This document shows, piece after piece, positions 44,051 to 53,404 of a stretch of DNA of 64,000 bases (within the stretch, counting starts at the first letter, position 1; each line of letters begins with the position of its first letter). A program made the translations under genes and the position numbers. The stretch covers positions 1-64,000 of the forward strand of contig NZ_JYLB01000006.1 of the NCBI RefSeq assembly GCF_001042905.1. Direction: 5' to 3'. Source of the stretch: Pseudomonas lini (GTDB taxonomy: Bacteria; Pseudomonadota; Gammaproteobacteria; Pseudomonadales; Pseudomonadaceae). The notes under the pieces are model-generated. The model saw only the letters and a program-made list of their open reading frames with translations, was not told the origin of the DNA and did no database searches.

Positions 44051-45770
44051 GTTATTGGGCGCCGCCGTGGCGCTGAGCCTGGCCAGCTTGGTCTTGGCCG
44101 ATGAAAGCACCGACAAACTGGACAACCCCAAGCCGTTGCCCGATGACGTCAGCCTGCCGCTGCCGTGCGAAGGGCAGATGGTGTTCCGTTACGTCTACAT
44201 CCTGGCGCAGGGCACTCTGGACGACCGCGAGATCAGCCTCGGCTATCCATTCAGCGAGGGTGAGGCCGGTTATCAACAGTCGTTCATTTCCGGTTACCGT
44301 CGGGACTTTATCAACGGCCAGTTCACCCTCAAGGATCTGCCCAAGGATTGGGGCAAGACCATCACGCCGTTGATGCCCAAGACGGACGCCAAGACCCCGC
44401 TCAAACCGATGCTCTATTTCATCGGCAAATACGAAGTCACCGCCCGCCAATACGCCCAGGTCATGGCCCAGGCGCAATCGTTGGCCAGCGGCGAGCCAGC
44501 GCCTGCCTGCGAGGCATTGCAAGCCGAGGCGCCGCAAGGCATGGCCGGGCGTTTGCCCAAGGTGAAGTTGTCGCGATTCGAGGCCGAGCGCTTCTCGGCG
44601 GTGTATAGCGCCTGGCTGATGAAATACCACAAGGACCTGCTGCCGGTGAGCGGTCGAGGTACCTCGGCGGAAGAGGGCGGGCTGGGTTTTGTGCGCTTGC
44701 CGACCGAGGTCGAATGGGAATTTGCCGCCCGTGGCGGGCAGGCCATTAGCCGTCAGGACCTGGAAGGGCGTCTGTTTCCCCGTCGTCTGGAAGGCAGCGA
44801 AAGTGACGGGCCACTGGCGGACTGGGCAGTCTTCAATCAGGTCGCCGGTGGCACCGGCCAGGCCGCGCGTCTGATGCCGGTCGGTACCAAACTGCCAAAC
44901 CCCATCGGCCTGTTCGACGTGATCGGCAACGCCGCCGAAATGGTCCAGGAGTCCTTCCAACTCGTGCACGCCGGACGCCGCCAAGGCACCTACGGCGGCT
45001 TCGTGGTCAAGGGCGGCAACTACCTGGAAGGCGAGGGCACCTTGTTCACCGGGATGCGTCGCGAGTACCCGCTGTTCGCCGCCGACGGCACCGAGCAAAA
45101 CAACGAAACCACCGGCTTCCGGGTCGCGATTGGCGCGTTGTCGGCACCGCGTTCGCGCTACAAGGAACTGTTTGCCCAATGGCAGAAAGAAGGTCGGCTG
45201 GCTTCGTTGACCGATGCCATCGACGACGCCCAGGACCCGACCAAACGCCTGGACAGCATCATTGCTGCCAGCGTCGACCCGCGCCTGCAAGCCGAGTTGG
45301 GGCTGGTCAACGAAGAGCTCAAGCGCAACGTCTCGCTCATCGCCCAGCAGCGCGAGGAAGCGGCCGGCAACCTGATCCAGTCGGCGGCCCTGGTGGCCGA
45401 GACCGTCAACAACTACAACATTCGCCTGACCAATTTGCAGAAGAGTCGCCAGCAGGCCGTGGACGCCAAGGACGAGGCCAGCGCCAGGCTGTTCGCCACC
45501 GCCATCGACAATGGCCGCAGCGCGCTGGATGGCGCGGTGGCGATCTACATCGACAACCTCGCGACCGGCACGCGCTACACCGATGCCGTGATCCAGGCGC
45601 AGTTTCAACGCATCAAGGAAGAGTTGGAGCGCAAGCCGGTACTGGGCAAGAGCCTGGTAACGCGCGCCACGTTATTCGTTCGTCATGTCGGTGATTATCG
45701 TCAGCAACGGCGAGCCGACCCGGCGGCGATATTGAAGGAATTGCTCGCATCGAACGCCCAGCGGTCTTGA
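44043..45770 (+). CDS. tagR: TagR periplasmic activator of PpkA (formylglycine-enzyme-like fold)
   Basis: A 575-residue exported protein (signal peptide MYKLLGAAVALSLASLVLA) with a SUMF1/FGE-like domain at about 130-365 (FVRLPTEVEWEFAARGGQ; GLFDVIGNAAEMVQESF; VVKGGNYLEG; TTGFRVAIGA). A helical C-terminal third follows. In P. aeruginosa TagR acts upstream of PpkA, held at the outer membrane by TagQ. The fold is used as a regulator, not as an enzyme. The start overlaps the end of tagS by eight bases. Confidence 0.94.
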   Translation: MYKLLGAAVALSLASLVLADESTDKLDNPKPLPDDVSLPLPCEGQMVFRYVYILAQGTLDDREISLGYPFSEGEAGYQQSFISGYRRDFINGQFTLKDLPKDWGKTITPLMPKTDAKTPLKPMLYFIGKYEVTARQYAQVMAQAQSLASGEPAPACEALQAEAPQGMAGRLPKVKLSRFEAERFSAVYSAWLMKYHKDLLPVSGRGTSAEEGGLGFVRLPTEVEWEFAARGGQAISRQDLEGRLFPRRLEGSESDGPLADWAVFNQVAGGTGQAARLMPVGTKLPNPIGLFDVIGNAAEMVQESFQLVHAGRRQGTYGGFVVKGGNYLEGEGTLFTGMRREYPLFAADGTEQNNETTGFRVAIGALSAPRSRYKELFAQWQKEGRLASLTDAIDDAQDPTKRLDSIIAASVDPRLQAELGLVNEELKRNVSLIAQQREEAAGNLIQSAALVAETVNNYNIRLTNLQKSRQQAVDAKDEASARLFATAIDNGRSALDGAVAIYIDNLATGTRYTDAVIQAQFQRIKEELERKPVLGKSLVTRATLFVRHVGDYRQQRRADPAAILKELLASNAQRS

Positions 45771-45854
45771 TCGTTCGTTGTACAGCGAGCTTGGAAGGGA
45801 CTCAGGCGGCGGTGGGCCGTGCTGAGCTGGTCAAACTTAAAAGAGAACACAACT

Positions 45855-46784
45855 ATGCTTTCCTCCCGTAAACCTTTTGCTTCGCTTTCCAAGCGTCACT
45901 TGCTGCTGATGGCCGTCGGCTTCAGCACCGTACTGACCGGTTGCGCCACGTCGCCGACCTCCAAGGTCGCCTCGAGCACCAAGGTCGAGTACTACCCAAA
46001 CTGCTATGAGCCGGTGCAGCACCTGCGTGCCACTGACTCGAACATGACCAAGTCGGTCGTCACCGGCGCGGCCGTCGGCGCTGTCGGCGGTGCACTGCTG
46101 GGTGCCTTGGTCGATTCCGAGAACCGTGGCCGCAACGCCGCCATCGGTGCCGCGGGCGGTGCCCTGGCCGGTGGCGCGACCGGTTACTACACCGAGCGCC
46201 AGAAGCAGATCGCCGACGACAACCAGCGCATCGCGTCCTACGCCTCCGACGTCAACAAAAGCACCGCCGACATCGACCGCAGCACCGCGTACGCCAAGAC
46301 TTCGCAGCAGTGCTACCAGAACGCGTTCACCAAACTGGTCGCCGACCGCAAGGCCAAGACCGTCAACGACACCGAAGGCCGCAAGCGCCTGGCTGAAATC
46401 GTCGCGGGCCTCAAAGAGTCCAACGACCTGATCGTCGCGGTTAACGGTAAAGCCAGCGAAGACCTGAACAACTACACCCAGGCCTACGAAAAAGACCTGC
46501 AGCAAGTAGGTGTGCAGCGCACTGACGTGGTCACTGTGGCAACCGCCGACACCACGCCGGTCGTGGCGCCAACCAAGAGCAAAAAAGCAGTGAAACCGGC
46601 GAAAAAACCGGTGCTGCCAACCGTGCCGAAAGAAGCGGTCACCACCGAGAAAACCCTGCAGACCGCACAAGCCAAACAGGCGGAAAGCAAGCAAGTTGCC
46701 AGCGCCGGCAACACTCAGGTCAACAGCATGTGCAAGAACCCGGACCTGGGCGACTGGGCACCGGTGCCTTGCCCGAATGCTTGA
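45855..46784 (+). CDS. tagQ: TagQ outer-membrane lipoprotein
   Basis: A 309-residue lipoprotein with lipobox VLTGC (Cys at about residue 29), a glycine-zipper region (GAAVGAVGGALLGALVDSEN; GAAGGALAGGATGYY near 65-110) and a Lys/Pro/Ala-rich C-terminal part. It tethers TagR to the outer membrane in the threonine phosphorylation pathway. The ATG at 45855 is chosen with AAGAGA upstream; twelve extra codons upstream are not signal-like. It is the last gene of the plus-strand H1-type operon, followed by a REP-type hairpin. Confidence 0.9.
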   Translation: MLSSRKPFASLSKRHLLLMAVGFSTVLTGCATSPTSKVASSTKVEYYPNCYEPVQHLRATDSNMTKSVVTGAAVGAVGGALLGALVDSENRGRNAAIGAAGGALAGGATGYYTERQKQIADDNQRIASYASDVNKSTADIDRSTAYAKTSQQCYQNAFTKLVADRKAKTVNDTEGRKRLAEIVAGLKESNDLIVAVNGKASEDLNNYTQAYEKDLQQVGVQRTDVVTVATADTTPVVAPTKSKKAVKPAKKPVLPTVPKEAVTTEKTLQTAQAKQAESKQVASAGNTQVNSMCKNPDLGDWAPVPCPNA

Positions 46785-46804
46785 TTGAGTTTCTGTAGGC
46801 CTTT

Positions 46805-46835
46805 GATCATTCCCACGCTCTGCGTGGGAGTGATC
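46805..46835. repeat. REP-type hairpin after tagQ
   Basis: TCCCACGC / GCGTGGGA with a TCT loop (46811-46829), extended by GATCA/TGATC arms with one mismatch. It lies just after the tagQ stop and before the convergent lipase gene. It is a common pseudomonad repeat. There is no T-run, so it is not a textbook terminator, though it may act as one in both directions. Confidence 0.8.
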
Positions 46836-46914
46836 TGTACTGGCTATGCCTTGGCGCTATGCGCCGCCATCTCCTGCACTGGCAAATGATCCAGCGCTCG
46901 TTTCACCAGCAAAG

Positions 46915-49245
46915 CTACACAATCGAATCAATATCCAGATGAAATGGCAGGCCGACGGCATGCCCTCCGGTCATTGCCGCAATGGCTGCATCGTGGTCTT
47001 CGGCCACTGGTGGAATCATCGCCAACTGTTCCTGAACGATGTTTTCCGGATGGGCTTTCCAGCGCAGCAGATTTTCCTGTACCCACTCGGGCTGGTCGGC
47101 GTAGCTGCCATAAACGTCAGCCTCGGTGACTTGCTGGCTGTGCAGCGCAACGAGTCGAGCCTGGGTCATCTGGATCTTTTCCTTTTCCTCCTTCAGAGCC
47201 CGCTTCTTTTGGTCGTCTTGATGGTAATTGGCATGCGCGGTAGGATTCCTGTCGATTTGCCTCTCGAGGTCGGTCAATTGTCTGCTGATGTTTTCCAAAC
47301 CGTTTTTGATCCAGTCGAACTCCCTCAGGGTCACCAGTGAGCGCTTGAGCTCCTGGGCCTCCTGCCAACGCCGCAGGCTGGCCCAGCAACCGGGGATGTA
47401 GCTGCCGACCATCGAGTGATCCGCAGCTTGCATCACTTGCTCTAGGAGTGAACCGCGCTGGGGCAGGCCATCGATCTGCTGTAACGCCTCTGCGCAGCCA
47501 TGATCATTGATCGTGCTGCAACCCGGCTCCCACAGAATCGAAGACTTGTGTTCTTTGCCGAATATCACCGGCATGAAGTGGCGCAGCTTGCCGTGGTGAC
47601 CGTAGGGCTCGCCCCTGAAGTTGATCATGTTCACAACCAGGTATGCCAAGCCAATGACGGGGGTCAATACAATCACCGCCCCGTGTTTGAGATACATCGA
47701 CTTGGACGGCGTGTTCATCCAGGTGGCGGGCACGCTCGGTACGGGGTCGTTGTGTTTGACGATCCGGTGATGGTTCAGGGGCTGGGCGCTTTCGATGAAA
47801 GTTGCGTCGCCGGCGCGGGGTGCGCCGTAGGTGTAGAGCACGATATCCGGCGCATATTGCGGATCGCGTCGCAGCATCTCGGCCAGTAACAGCGCCACCG
47901 CTCCACCGAGGCTGTGCCCGGTAATCAGCAGTTTTTGTCCGCTGTAGAATTTTTCCAGGTAGCTCACGACAAACGTGTAGGCGACCTTGGCGGCTCCGTA
48001 GAAACCGTTATGGACTTTGCCTTCCCCTTCTTCAAAAGGAACCTGCTGGGCATCCGCATCACGCAGGCCATCGGCCAGCAGCTCATTGGTTCCGCGCACG
48101 CTGATTAATATCAATTCGTCGTGATGGGTGATAAATGCCTGCGTGTCCGAGCTTTTGACTTGTTTGCGATCATCGAGAAAGTGCAGTTTGGCTGGGTGCT
48201 CCTGCTCGTCACCCAACTCTGGATTGTTGACCTCGGGGTAGAGCAACGGGTCGAACGGCATAACTTCCAGCCGTTTCGAATAAGGCACCTCTTCATACAG
48301 CGGGTAGTACTTTTTCGTCTGCGTGGCATCGACTTTCCACAACTCATCAAACTGTGGCAGGGCATGGCCGAACCAGTTACCGCTGCTGGGCTGCAAGGGA
48401 AAACTCACACAGTCCGTTCTGACGGGTTGTGTATCCGGCTCCTGACCAAAGTCGGTGTAACTCAGGGTCGACATCAAGGCCAGTTGATAGAGATTGAGCG
48501 CGCAAAATTCGCTGCCGGTCGACAGCATTGGGCGTAGCGCCCTCATTGGGCGCACTTCCATCACATGATGCTTGTTCGGCAGCAGGGCAATGCCCTTTGG
48601 TTTGGGCGGTGGCGGGAAAAACCCCAATTCGACTGTGGCCATGTCCATCTGACTGAAGACCGCACCTATACCTCCATCCGGGATGTTTTTATCGACAATA
48701 GTGAACGCTCTGGTTTTGGGAGTGGATCGCAGCAGCTTGTGCACCACCATATTGGGTGGATCGCGACGAAAGGCCAGCGGCGGCAAATGCGCCACATGCT
48801 TTACCAGTTCACTCACTTCAATCTGGTAATAGGCAGCGGGGGCTGCGAGGTCTTTTGCGGGATTGGCTTGGGTTCGTACGCCTGATTTGTTGAAAAAGCG
48901 GGTTTTCTCGGCGCGCACTTGAAGTTCGGTGATGGGGAGGGGGTAGTGTGGTCTTGTTCTTAAATCCTTATAGAGTGCTTCTGCACCTTTAAAGGGCTGG
49001 TTAAGTTTGAGCACTACTGGGCCGCAGTAGTGGTTATCCACCTTTCCGGAACCTGTAGCATCCAGTTTTCCGGTGTAGATAGTATCTTCGTAATCGGTGA
49101 TCTCGAAGGTTAAACCGGCATAGGGTTTGCCATCACCGAATTCGTCCACTAATTGAAAGCTTGTCGAATGACCACGCAGTGGGCAGGCATGGATGTTACC
49201 CGTCATGAAGGGGGCGTCACTGGCGGCTAAAGGTTTGAGGCTCAT
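46915..49245 (-). CDS. class 3 lipase T6SS effector (Tle-like)
   Basis: A 776-residue lipase candidate. The N-terminal ~90 residues (GKPYAGLTFEITDYEDTIYT, GKLDATGSGK) resemble a small beta domain also present at the end of the PAAR protein at 58102. A lipase_3 core follows: LISVRGTNELLADGL near 380, the nucleophile elbow GHSLGG (Ser445), KHNDPVPSVP (Asp500) and LKHGAVIVL (His521). A hydrophobic stretch (VIVLTPVIGLAYLVVNMI) and a charged, helical C-terminus follow. It likely hydrolyses phospholipids of rival membranes. The ATG at 49245 overlaps the stop of the immunity gene. It is the last gene of a vgrG-DUF4123-lipoprotein-lipase operon. It fits a lipase_3-type (Tle2-like) group, but the subfamily is not certain. 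Confidence 0.9.
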   Translation of the reverse strand: MSLKPLAASDAPFMTGNIHACPLRGHSTSFQLVDEFGDGKPYAGLTFEITDYEDTIYTGKLDATGSGKVDNHYCGPVVLKLNQPFKGAEALYKDLRTRPHYPLPITELQVRAEKTRFFNKSGVRTQANPAKDLAAPAAYYQIEVSELVKHVAHLPPLAFRRDPPNMVVHKLLRSTPKTRAFTIVDKNIPDGGIGAVFSQMDMATVELGFFPPPPKPKGIALLPNKHHVMEVRPMRALRPMLSTGSEFCALNLYQLALMSTLSYTDFGQEPDTQPVRTDCVSFPLQPSSGNWFGHALPQFDELWKVDATQTKKYYPLYEEVPYSKRLEVMPFDPLLYPEVNNPELGDEQEHPAKLHFLDDRKQVKSSDTQAFITHHDELILISVRGTNELLADGLRDADAQQVPFEEGEGKVHNGFYGAAKVAYTFVVSYLEKFYSGQKLLITGHSLGGAVALLLAEMLRRDPQYAPDIVLYTYGAPRAGDATFIESAQPLNHHRIVKHNDPVPSVPATWMNTPSKSMYLKHGAVIVLTPVIGLAYLVVNMINFRGEPYGHHGKLRHFMPVIFGKEHKSSILWEPGCSTINDHGCAEALQQIDGLPQRGSLLEQVMQAADHSMVGSYIPGCWASLRRWQEAQELKRSLVTLREFDWIKNGLENISRQLTDLERQIDRNPTAHANYHQDDQKKRALKEEKEKIQMTQARLVALHSQQVTEADVYGSYADQPEWVQENLLRWKAHPENIVQEQLAMIPPVAEDHDAAIAAMTGGHAVGLPFHLDIDSIV

Positions 49246-50033
49246 GGGTTCGTGTCCTTGTTTTCCGTGCACCCTGGGTAAATAGTGCAGACTCTTTCGT
49301 CCACCATTCTGAAAGTGCTGAAATCTTTGTAATTTCCATTGCAATAGCCACGCTGATCTTCAAAGCCTTTGCCCATACAGCGTTTCCAACCACCAGGAAC
49401 TTGAACCCAGGTGTCACCCCAGCCGGGTTTTTCTTCATCGGCTAATTTGATTTTCAACCTCACGGTTTTCCCCGATAGCTGAGTCAGTGTGTACGCCGTG
49501 AAAGGGCGACTTCGGGCGACATTTCCCTGTACATCCATTTTTTTGCAGGTGAGCAGTTTTATTAGGTAACGCTTGGGGCCGACTGTGCGAAAAGCCCACT
49601 GGCATTCGCCAAAGAACTCACCTGCGCCGTCAGCGTTGAAAGTGCCCATGTGCCGCTCCAACAACTCCGGGCGCACGGCAAAGGAGGCGAAGTCGTAGCT
49701 GCTGTTACTTCGTCCCGGGCCAAAAATCCCCGTGATTTTGATCTCCACATGGTTTAGCGCAAGCGGGCAGTCGCTCACGGTTCTGTAAAGCGGGATCTCG
49801 GAAGTGGCTTCGTAATCCATGTAGATTTTATTGAAGCCAAGCTGAGTATCTTTCCCACCTGGCACCGTGCACGTCTGCCCTTTGGCGGGCACGTAGGTGG
49901 CCGTCAGGTCGTACGTGAAGTCAGGAGGGAAATCGGGAACGAAAGTAAAAGTCTCTGGCTTACCAACAACCGAACACCCCAGGATCAGAGACAGACAACC
50001 ACCGAGGCTCAAGCCTTGAAATACAAACCTCAT
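49242..50033 (-). CDS. putative lipase immunity lipoprotein
   Basis: A 263-residue protein with signal sequence and lipobox LILGC (MRFVFQGLSLGGCLSLILGC), so a probable periplasm-facing lipoprotein. The mature part has many cysteines (KGQTCTVPG, VSDCPL, GECQW, LLTCKK, WKRCMG, GYCNG, ERVCTIYPGC), suggesting disulfides. I do not recognise the family. It sits between the adaptor and the lipase, joined by ATGA overlaps on both sides. Immunity proteins of T6SS phospholipases are typically periplasmic or lipidated, so this is the likely protector. Here it precedes the toxin gene, ensuring protection is made first. Confidence 0.78.
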   Translation of the reverse strand: MRFVFQGLSLGGCLSLILGCSVVGKPETFTFVPDFPPDFTYDLTATYVPAKGQTCTVPGGKDTQLGFNKIYMDYEATSEIPLYRTVSDCPLALNHVEIKITGIFGPGRSNSSYDFASFAVRPELLERHMGTFNADGAGEFFGECQWAFRTVGPKRYLIKLLTCKKMDVQGNVARSRPFTAYTLTQLSGKTVRLKIKLADEEKPGWGDTWVQVPGGWKRCMGKGFEDQRGYCNGNYKDFSTFRMVDERVCTIYPGCTENKDTNP

Positions 50034-50878
50034 AGGGGAACATTCCCCTGCCAATACAGCGCTTGCTGATACACGCGCTCAAAATGTGCCGTTGGGGCTT
50101 CTTCGGGCTTGGGTAGCCAGGACCGGGGCGGAAGGTAACCCGGCGCGTGCAGGCTCTGGGTCAGCAAAAAATGCACCTGCTCCGGTTGCTGCCATCCCCA
50201 TAAACGGGCCAATTGAACCTGTCCCCATAACCAGTCATCCACATTCATCTGCTCGGCGAGGGTCGCCAAGGCTTCGGTGTGCTCACGGACGAGGTAGCGG
50301 CGAGTGTTATCGAACTGCACGTTCGCGTAGACAATCTCCGGCGTCGGGGTTTTCTGCCACGCCGGTTCGAGCGGTAGTGGGTGTTCCCCGGGGTCAGGGT
50401 TGTCAGTGACGGTCCATTGTTCAGCGTGCCAGTAACAGACGCTGGCGATCGGCCCAAGATATTCGGCGCGCTGCTCAAGTTGCAGATAGGTCAGGGCACG
50501 CCCCAGTACGCGGTTATCGTGGAAGCGATACACCGCTTGATTCGGCCGCTCACCGACTACCAGCCGGTCGCGCCAGTGAGTGACCAACGCATCAAGGTCA
50601 AAGTTGGTGGCGCTCGCCAGCCAGCCCCAATGACGCTCTGGAGTGGCGAGCAGTGCCTGGATCAGTGGATGTTTGACGGTGCCAATATGGAAAAGAACAG
50701 GGCCTGTTGGCGCCATTGAGTTGGCTGCCGTACCCACATACAAATTGCGGTACTGATCGGCTCCCAGTTCCTTGGCCAACGCCATGCGCTCGTCGAGCTG
50801 ATCGTCAGTGTCGAGCATCAGATAGAGATCCCGCCCGGATCGCGATTGCTCGTGTAGCCATTGTTCAAGCGTACTCAT
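50030..50878 (-). CDS. DUF4123 effector-loading adaptor (Tap/TEC)
   Basis: A 282-residue DUF4123 protein (LYLMLDTDDQLDERMALAKE near the start; RVLGRALTYLQLEQRAEYLG in the middle). These adaptors bind an effector and the C-terminal end of a VgrG to load cargo on the spike. The ATG at 50878 overlaps the vgrG stop; seven codons upstream are inside vgrG. Its place between vgrG and the lipoprotein/lipase pair says it loads the lipase on this VgrG. Confidence 0.9.
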   Translation of the reverse strand: MSTLEQWLHEQSRSGRDLYLMLDTDDQLDERMALAKELGADQYRNLYVGTAANSMAPTGPVLFHIGTVKHPLIQALLATPERHWGWLASATNFDLDALVTHWRDRLVVGERPNQAVYRFHDNRVLGRALTYLQLEQRAEYLGPIASVCYWHAEQWTVTDNPDPGEHPLPLEPAWQKTPTPEIVYANVQFDNTRRYLVREHTEALATLAEQMNVDDWLWGQVQLARLWGWQQPEQVHFLLTQSLHAPGYLPPRSWLPKPEEAPTAHFERVYQQALYWQGNVPL

Positions 50879-52902
50879 GCGACTTCTCCAATGTTGCATT
50901 GGCCAGCAAGACAGGCCTCACAAAGCGGGCAGTAGTCCGCCGCCTGCTGGCGGGCGCCGGTGACGATAGACAGTGGGCTGGCGATAACGGGATTCGGATT
51001 GCTGGGCACAGCCTGTAGCGCTTGTAGCGGCGGAATACCCGCCAGGGGCGCACCGCCCTCGACAATGGCCACGCTGCTGAAAATCCCGCCGGCGTTGATG
51101 ACGATGTGATGACCACCTGCCTTGAACGTCAGGCTCATGCCGGCATCGATCACCACGTTGGTAGCGGTGACATGCGCCTGTTGCCCGGCCTGAATCACCA
51201 GCGACCCCGCGGACGTCGTGCTGCTATTGCCGCTGATAGTGATCAGCTCATCACCGCCAATCACCGTGCTACGCACACCTTCGGTGGTGTGGAATTCCTC
51301 GCCCTTGATCAGGCTGGTGCTGTTGTTGTCCACCTGCTCGAAGCGGTCGTTACTGATCACGCTGTGGCTGTCGTTGAGGATCAGTTGCTCGATGTCGCGT
51401 TGGGCGCGCAGGTAGATTTTTTCCTGCCCGGTACGGTCTTCAATCGACAGTTCGTTGTAGCCGCCATTGCGCGGCGAGCTTTGGCTGCGCAGGACAGTTC
51501 TGGTCTTGTTCTCGGGCAATTGATGAGCGACGGACGTGACCTTGTTGACCACGCAACCGGTGATCAACGGCTGATCCGGATCGCCCTCCTGAAATGTCAC
51601 GACCACTTCCATGCCAACGCGTGGGATGGTCACTGCCCCAAAACCTTCGCCCGCCAAACTGGATGCAACCCTTAACCAGCAACTGCTTTTTTCACTGTTG
51701 AGTTCTGCCCGATCCCAAGGAAACTCGACACGAACCCTGCCGTACTCATCGCAATAAATTTCTTCTCCGGGAGGTCCTGTGACACGCGCGGTCTGGCAAA
51801 CCAGCACAGGTTTTCGGGGAGGCATCGGTGGCCGATAAAACACGTCCCAGGGAATCGCGCTGAAGCGGTTGCGGTAGCCCTGGGTAAAGCCGTCCGCAGG
51901 TTCGGCAGCGCTGATGACTGATTCTTCAAGCACTTGGGGTTGTTTTCCAGCGTGAGTGACACTGAGCAGCAGCCATAGATCGTTGTACGTTTCGCGTGGG
52001 TGTTGCGTCAGGCTGAAAAAATGACCGCTGCGCAGGGTCGACTGGTCGCTTTCGCCTTCGGCCAATTGGTAATCGGTACGGTGCCGTTCCAGGGTCTGCC
52101 GGGCGAGCTGTTTACCGCGTTTTTCGCTCTCGAAAAGCAGCGGGTAGCGATAGTCTTCAAGCTCAGGAGTGAACTCGGTTGTGAAGCGGCTTTCCAGCAA
52201 CAGACTCGGGCGTTGCAGGTCGTAGTGTCGGCGGGTGGTCGTGCTGGGGCGGGTGCTGAAACGCAGGGAGAACTGGCTGACGACCGAATGTTCCGCCACC
52301 AGGCCGGAGTCTTGCTGATAAGGGGTTTCGCCCAGCTTGGGGAAGACGGTCTGGTCGTCGGTGAACACCAGCACATGGCCTTCCCGGGAATGCTGGTGGT
52401 GCCACGCGATACCATCCTCGGCACACAGCCGCTGGACGAACTCGAAGTCATTTTCCGCGTATTGAGTGCAGTACCCGCGCTCGTGATTCGTTCCGATGCT
52501 GAAGGTGAAAGCATCGGCCTGAATGCCATGCCCCTGGAGGACCTGAGCGATAATTTGCGGCACCGTCAGGTGCTGAAAAATCCGTTGGTTGTGGCTGAAC
52601 TGCAAGTAGTGCAGTGCGGGCACCAGGGTCAGGTGATAACGGGTCAGCCGTTTACCAGCTTCACCTACGCGCACATCTTCGATACGGCCATGAATGCCTT
52701 CACCATTGAGGCCGAACTGGAGAAACGCGGGCTGGCTGAGCAAGCTTTCCAGATCGAAATCAGGGTATTCGCTAACCAGCTCGATCTGGATCGAATACAA
52801 GGTGCTGATGGCTTCAATGCCTTCAAAGGCCAGTACTTTGAAATCGTTGCGAACCGTTGGGATCAGTAACGTGAAGTGAGCAGCATTGGCCGGGGCGAAC
52901 AT
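50875..52902 (-). CDS. vgrG: VgrG spike protein with cysteine-rich tail (lipase module)
   Basis: A 675-residue VgrG with gp27-like part, OB-fold region (GPPGEEIYCDEYGRVRVEF near 380) and gp5-like repeats (AQRDIEQLILNDSHSVISND). After the needle it carries about 80 further residues, ending in a cysteine cluster (CPLCEACLAGQCNIG) that could bind a metal. This C-terminal extension is the likely docking site for the DUF4123 adaptor and its lipase. AAAGGAT precedes the ATG. It heads the minus-strand lipase operon and differs strongly from the VgrG at 14145. Confidence 0.95.
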   Translation of the reverse strand: MFAPANAAHFTLLIPTVRNDFKVLAFEGIEAISTLYSIQIELVSEYPDFDLESLLSQPAFLQFGLNGEGIHGRIEDVRVGEAGKRLTRYHLTLVPALHYLQFSHNQRIFQHLTVPQIIAQVLQGHGIQADAFTFSIGTNHERGYCTQYAENDFEFVQRLCAEDGIAWHHQHSREGHVLVFTDDQTVFPKLGETPYQQDSGLVAEHSVVSQFSLRFSTRPSTTTRRHYDLQRPSLLLESRFTTEFTPELEDYRYPLLFESEKRGKQLARQTLERHRTDYQLAEGESDQSTLRSGHFFSLTQHPRETYNDLWLLLSVTHAGKQPQVLEESVISAAEPADGFTQGYRNRFSAIPWDVFYRPPMPPRKPVLVCQTARVTGPPGEEIYCDEYGRVRVEFPWDRAELNSEKSSCWLRVASSLAGEGFGAVTIPRVGMEVVVTFQEGDPDQPLITGCVVNKVTSVAHQLPENKTRTVLRSQSSPRNGGYNELSIEDRTGQEKIYLRAQRDIEQLILNDSHSVISNDRFEQVDNNSTSLIKGEEFHTTEGVRSTVIGGDELITISGNSSTTSAGSLVIQAGQQAHVTATNVVIDAGMSLTFKAGGHHIVINAGGIFSSVAIVEGGAPLAGIPPLQALQAVPSNPNPVIASPLSIVTGARQQAADYCPLCEACLAGQCNIGEVA

Positions 52903-53170
52903 GCGCTTATCCTTTTGCTTTTCCGTGGCTTGTCCTTAAGCCGAAGAGGAGACAAATCGCGGTGCCCAAGCCATGCCCGGCGTGAGCAAACGCAAACTGC
53001 CCAGCACGCTAACAAGAGGGAAAAAGAATGAATGTCGGACGCGTCCAGAAAGTACGTCAGAGTTTTCCGCATTTCAGAATGTTGTGTCTGCGATGCGCGA
53101 ATGGCTTTCGATACTTTTGTAAGAAGTTTGAGGCGAACTGAGTACGTGTTTGGAGGAAGATGGGTGAAAT

Positions 53171-53199
53171 AAAAAGTGCCATCATTTTGATGGCATCTT
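53171..53199. terminator. bidirectional terminator-like hairpin
   Basis: TGCCATCA at 53177-53184 and TGATGGCA at 53188-53195 form an 8-bp stem with a TTT loop, preceded by AAAAAG and followed by TCTTTT. That is the layout of a Rho-independent terminator usable in both directions. No gene is seen to end here, so it may be a relic or an attenuator in a leader. Confidence 0.5.
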
Positions 53200-53404
53200 T
53201 TATTTCTTATTGTCAGTTATTGCTACGTCCATGGATGACTGTAACTTTTCGGAAAGCTCCTACATTTTTCATGTTTTATTTTTGTCATGCTGGGTTCCGC
53301 TTCAGGGTGTGAATGTTCAGTGATGCTTGGCGGCGTTGATGAACCGCTCGGGTTCAATGGCTGCGGGGGCGATGCGTCGAAGGTGGGGAGGTAAAAACCG
53401 GCGT

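Noticed and set aside
46805..46835. Rho-independent terminator after tagQ
   Set aside because: The stem is good but no T-run follows, and the sequence matches a common pseudomonad repeat, so it is listed as a repeat.
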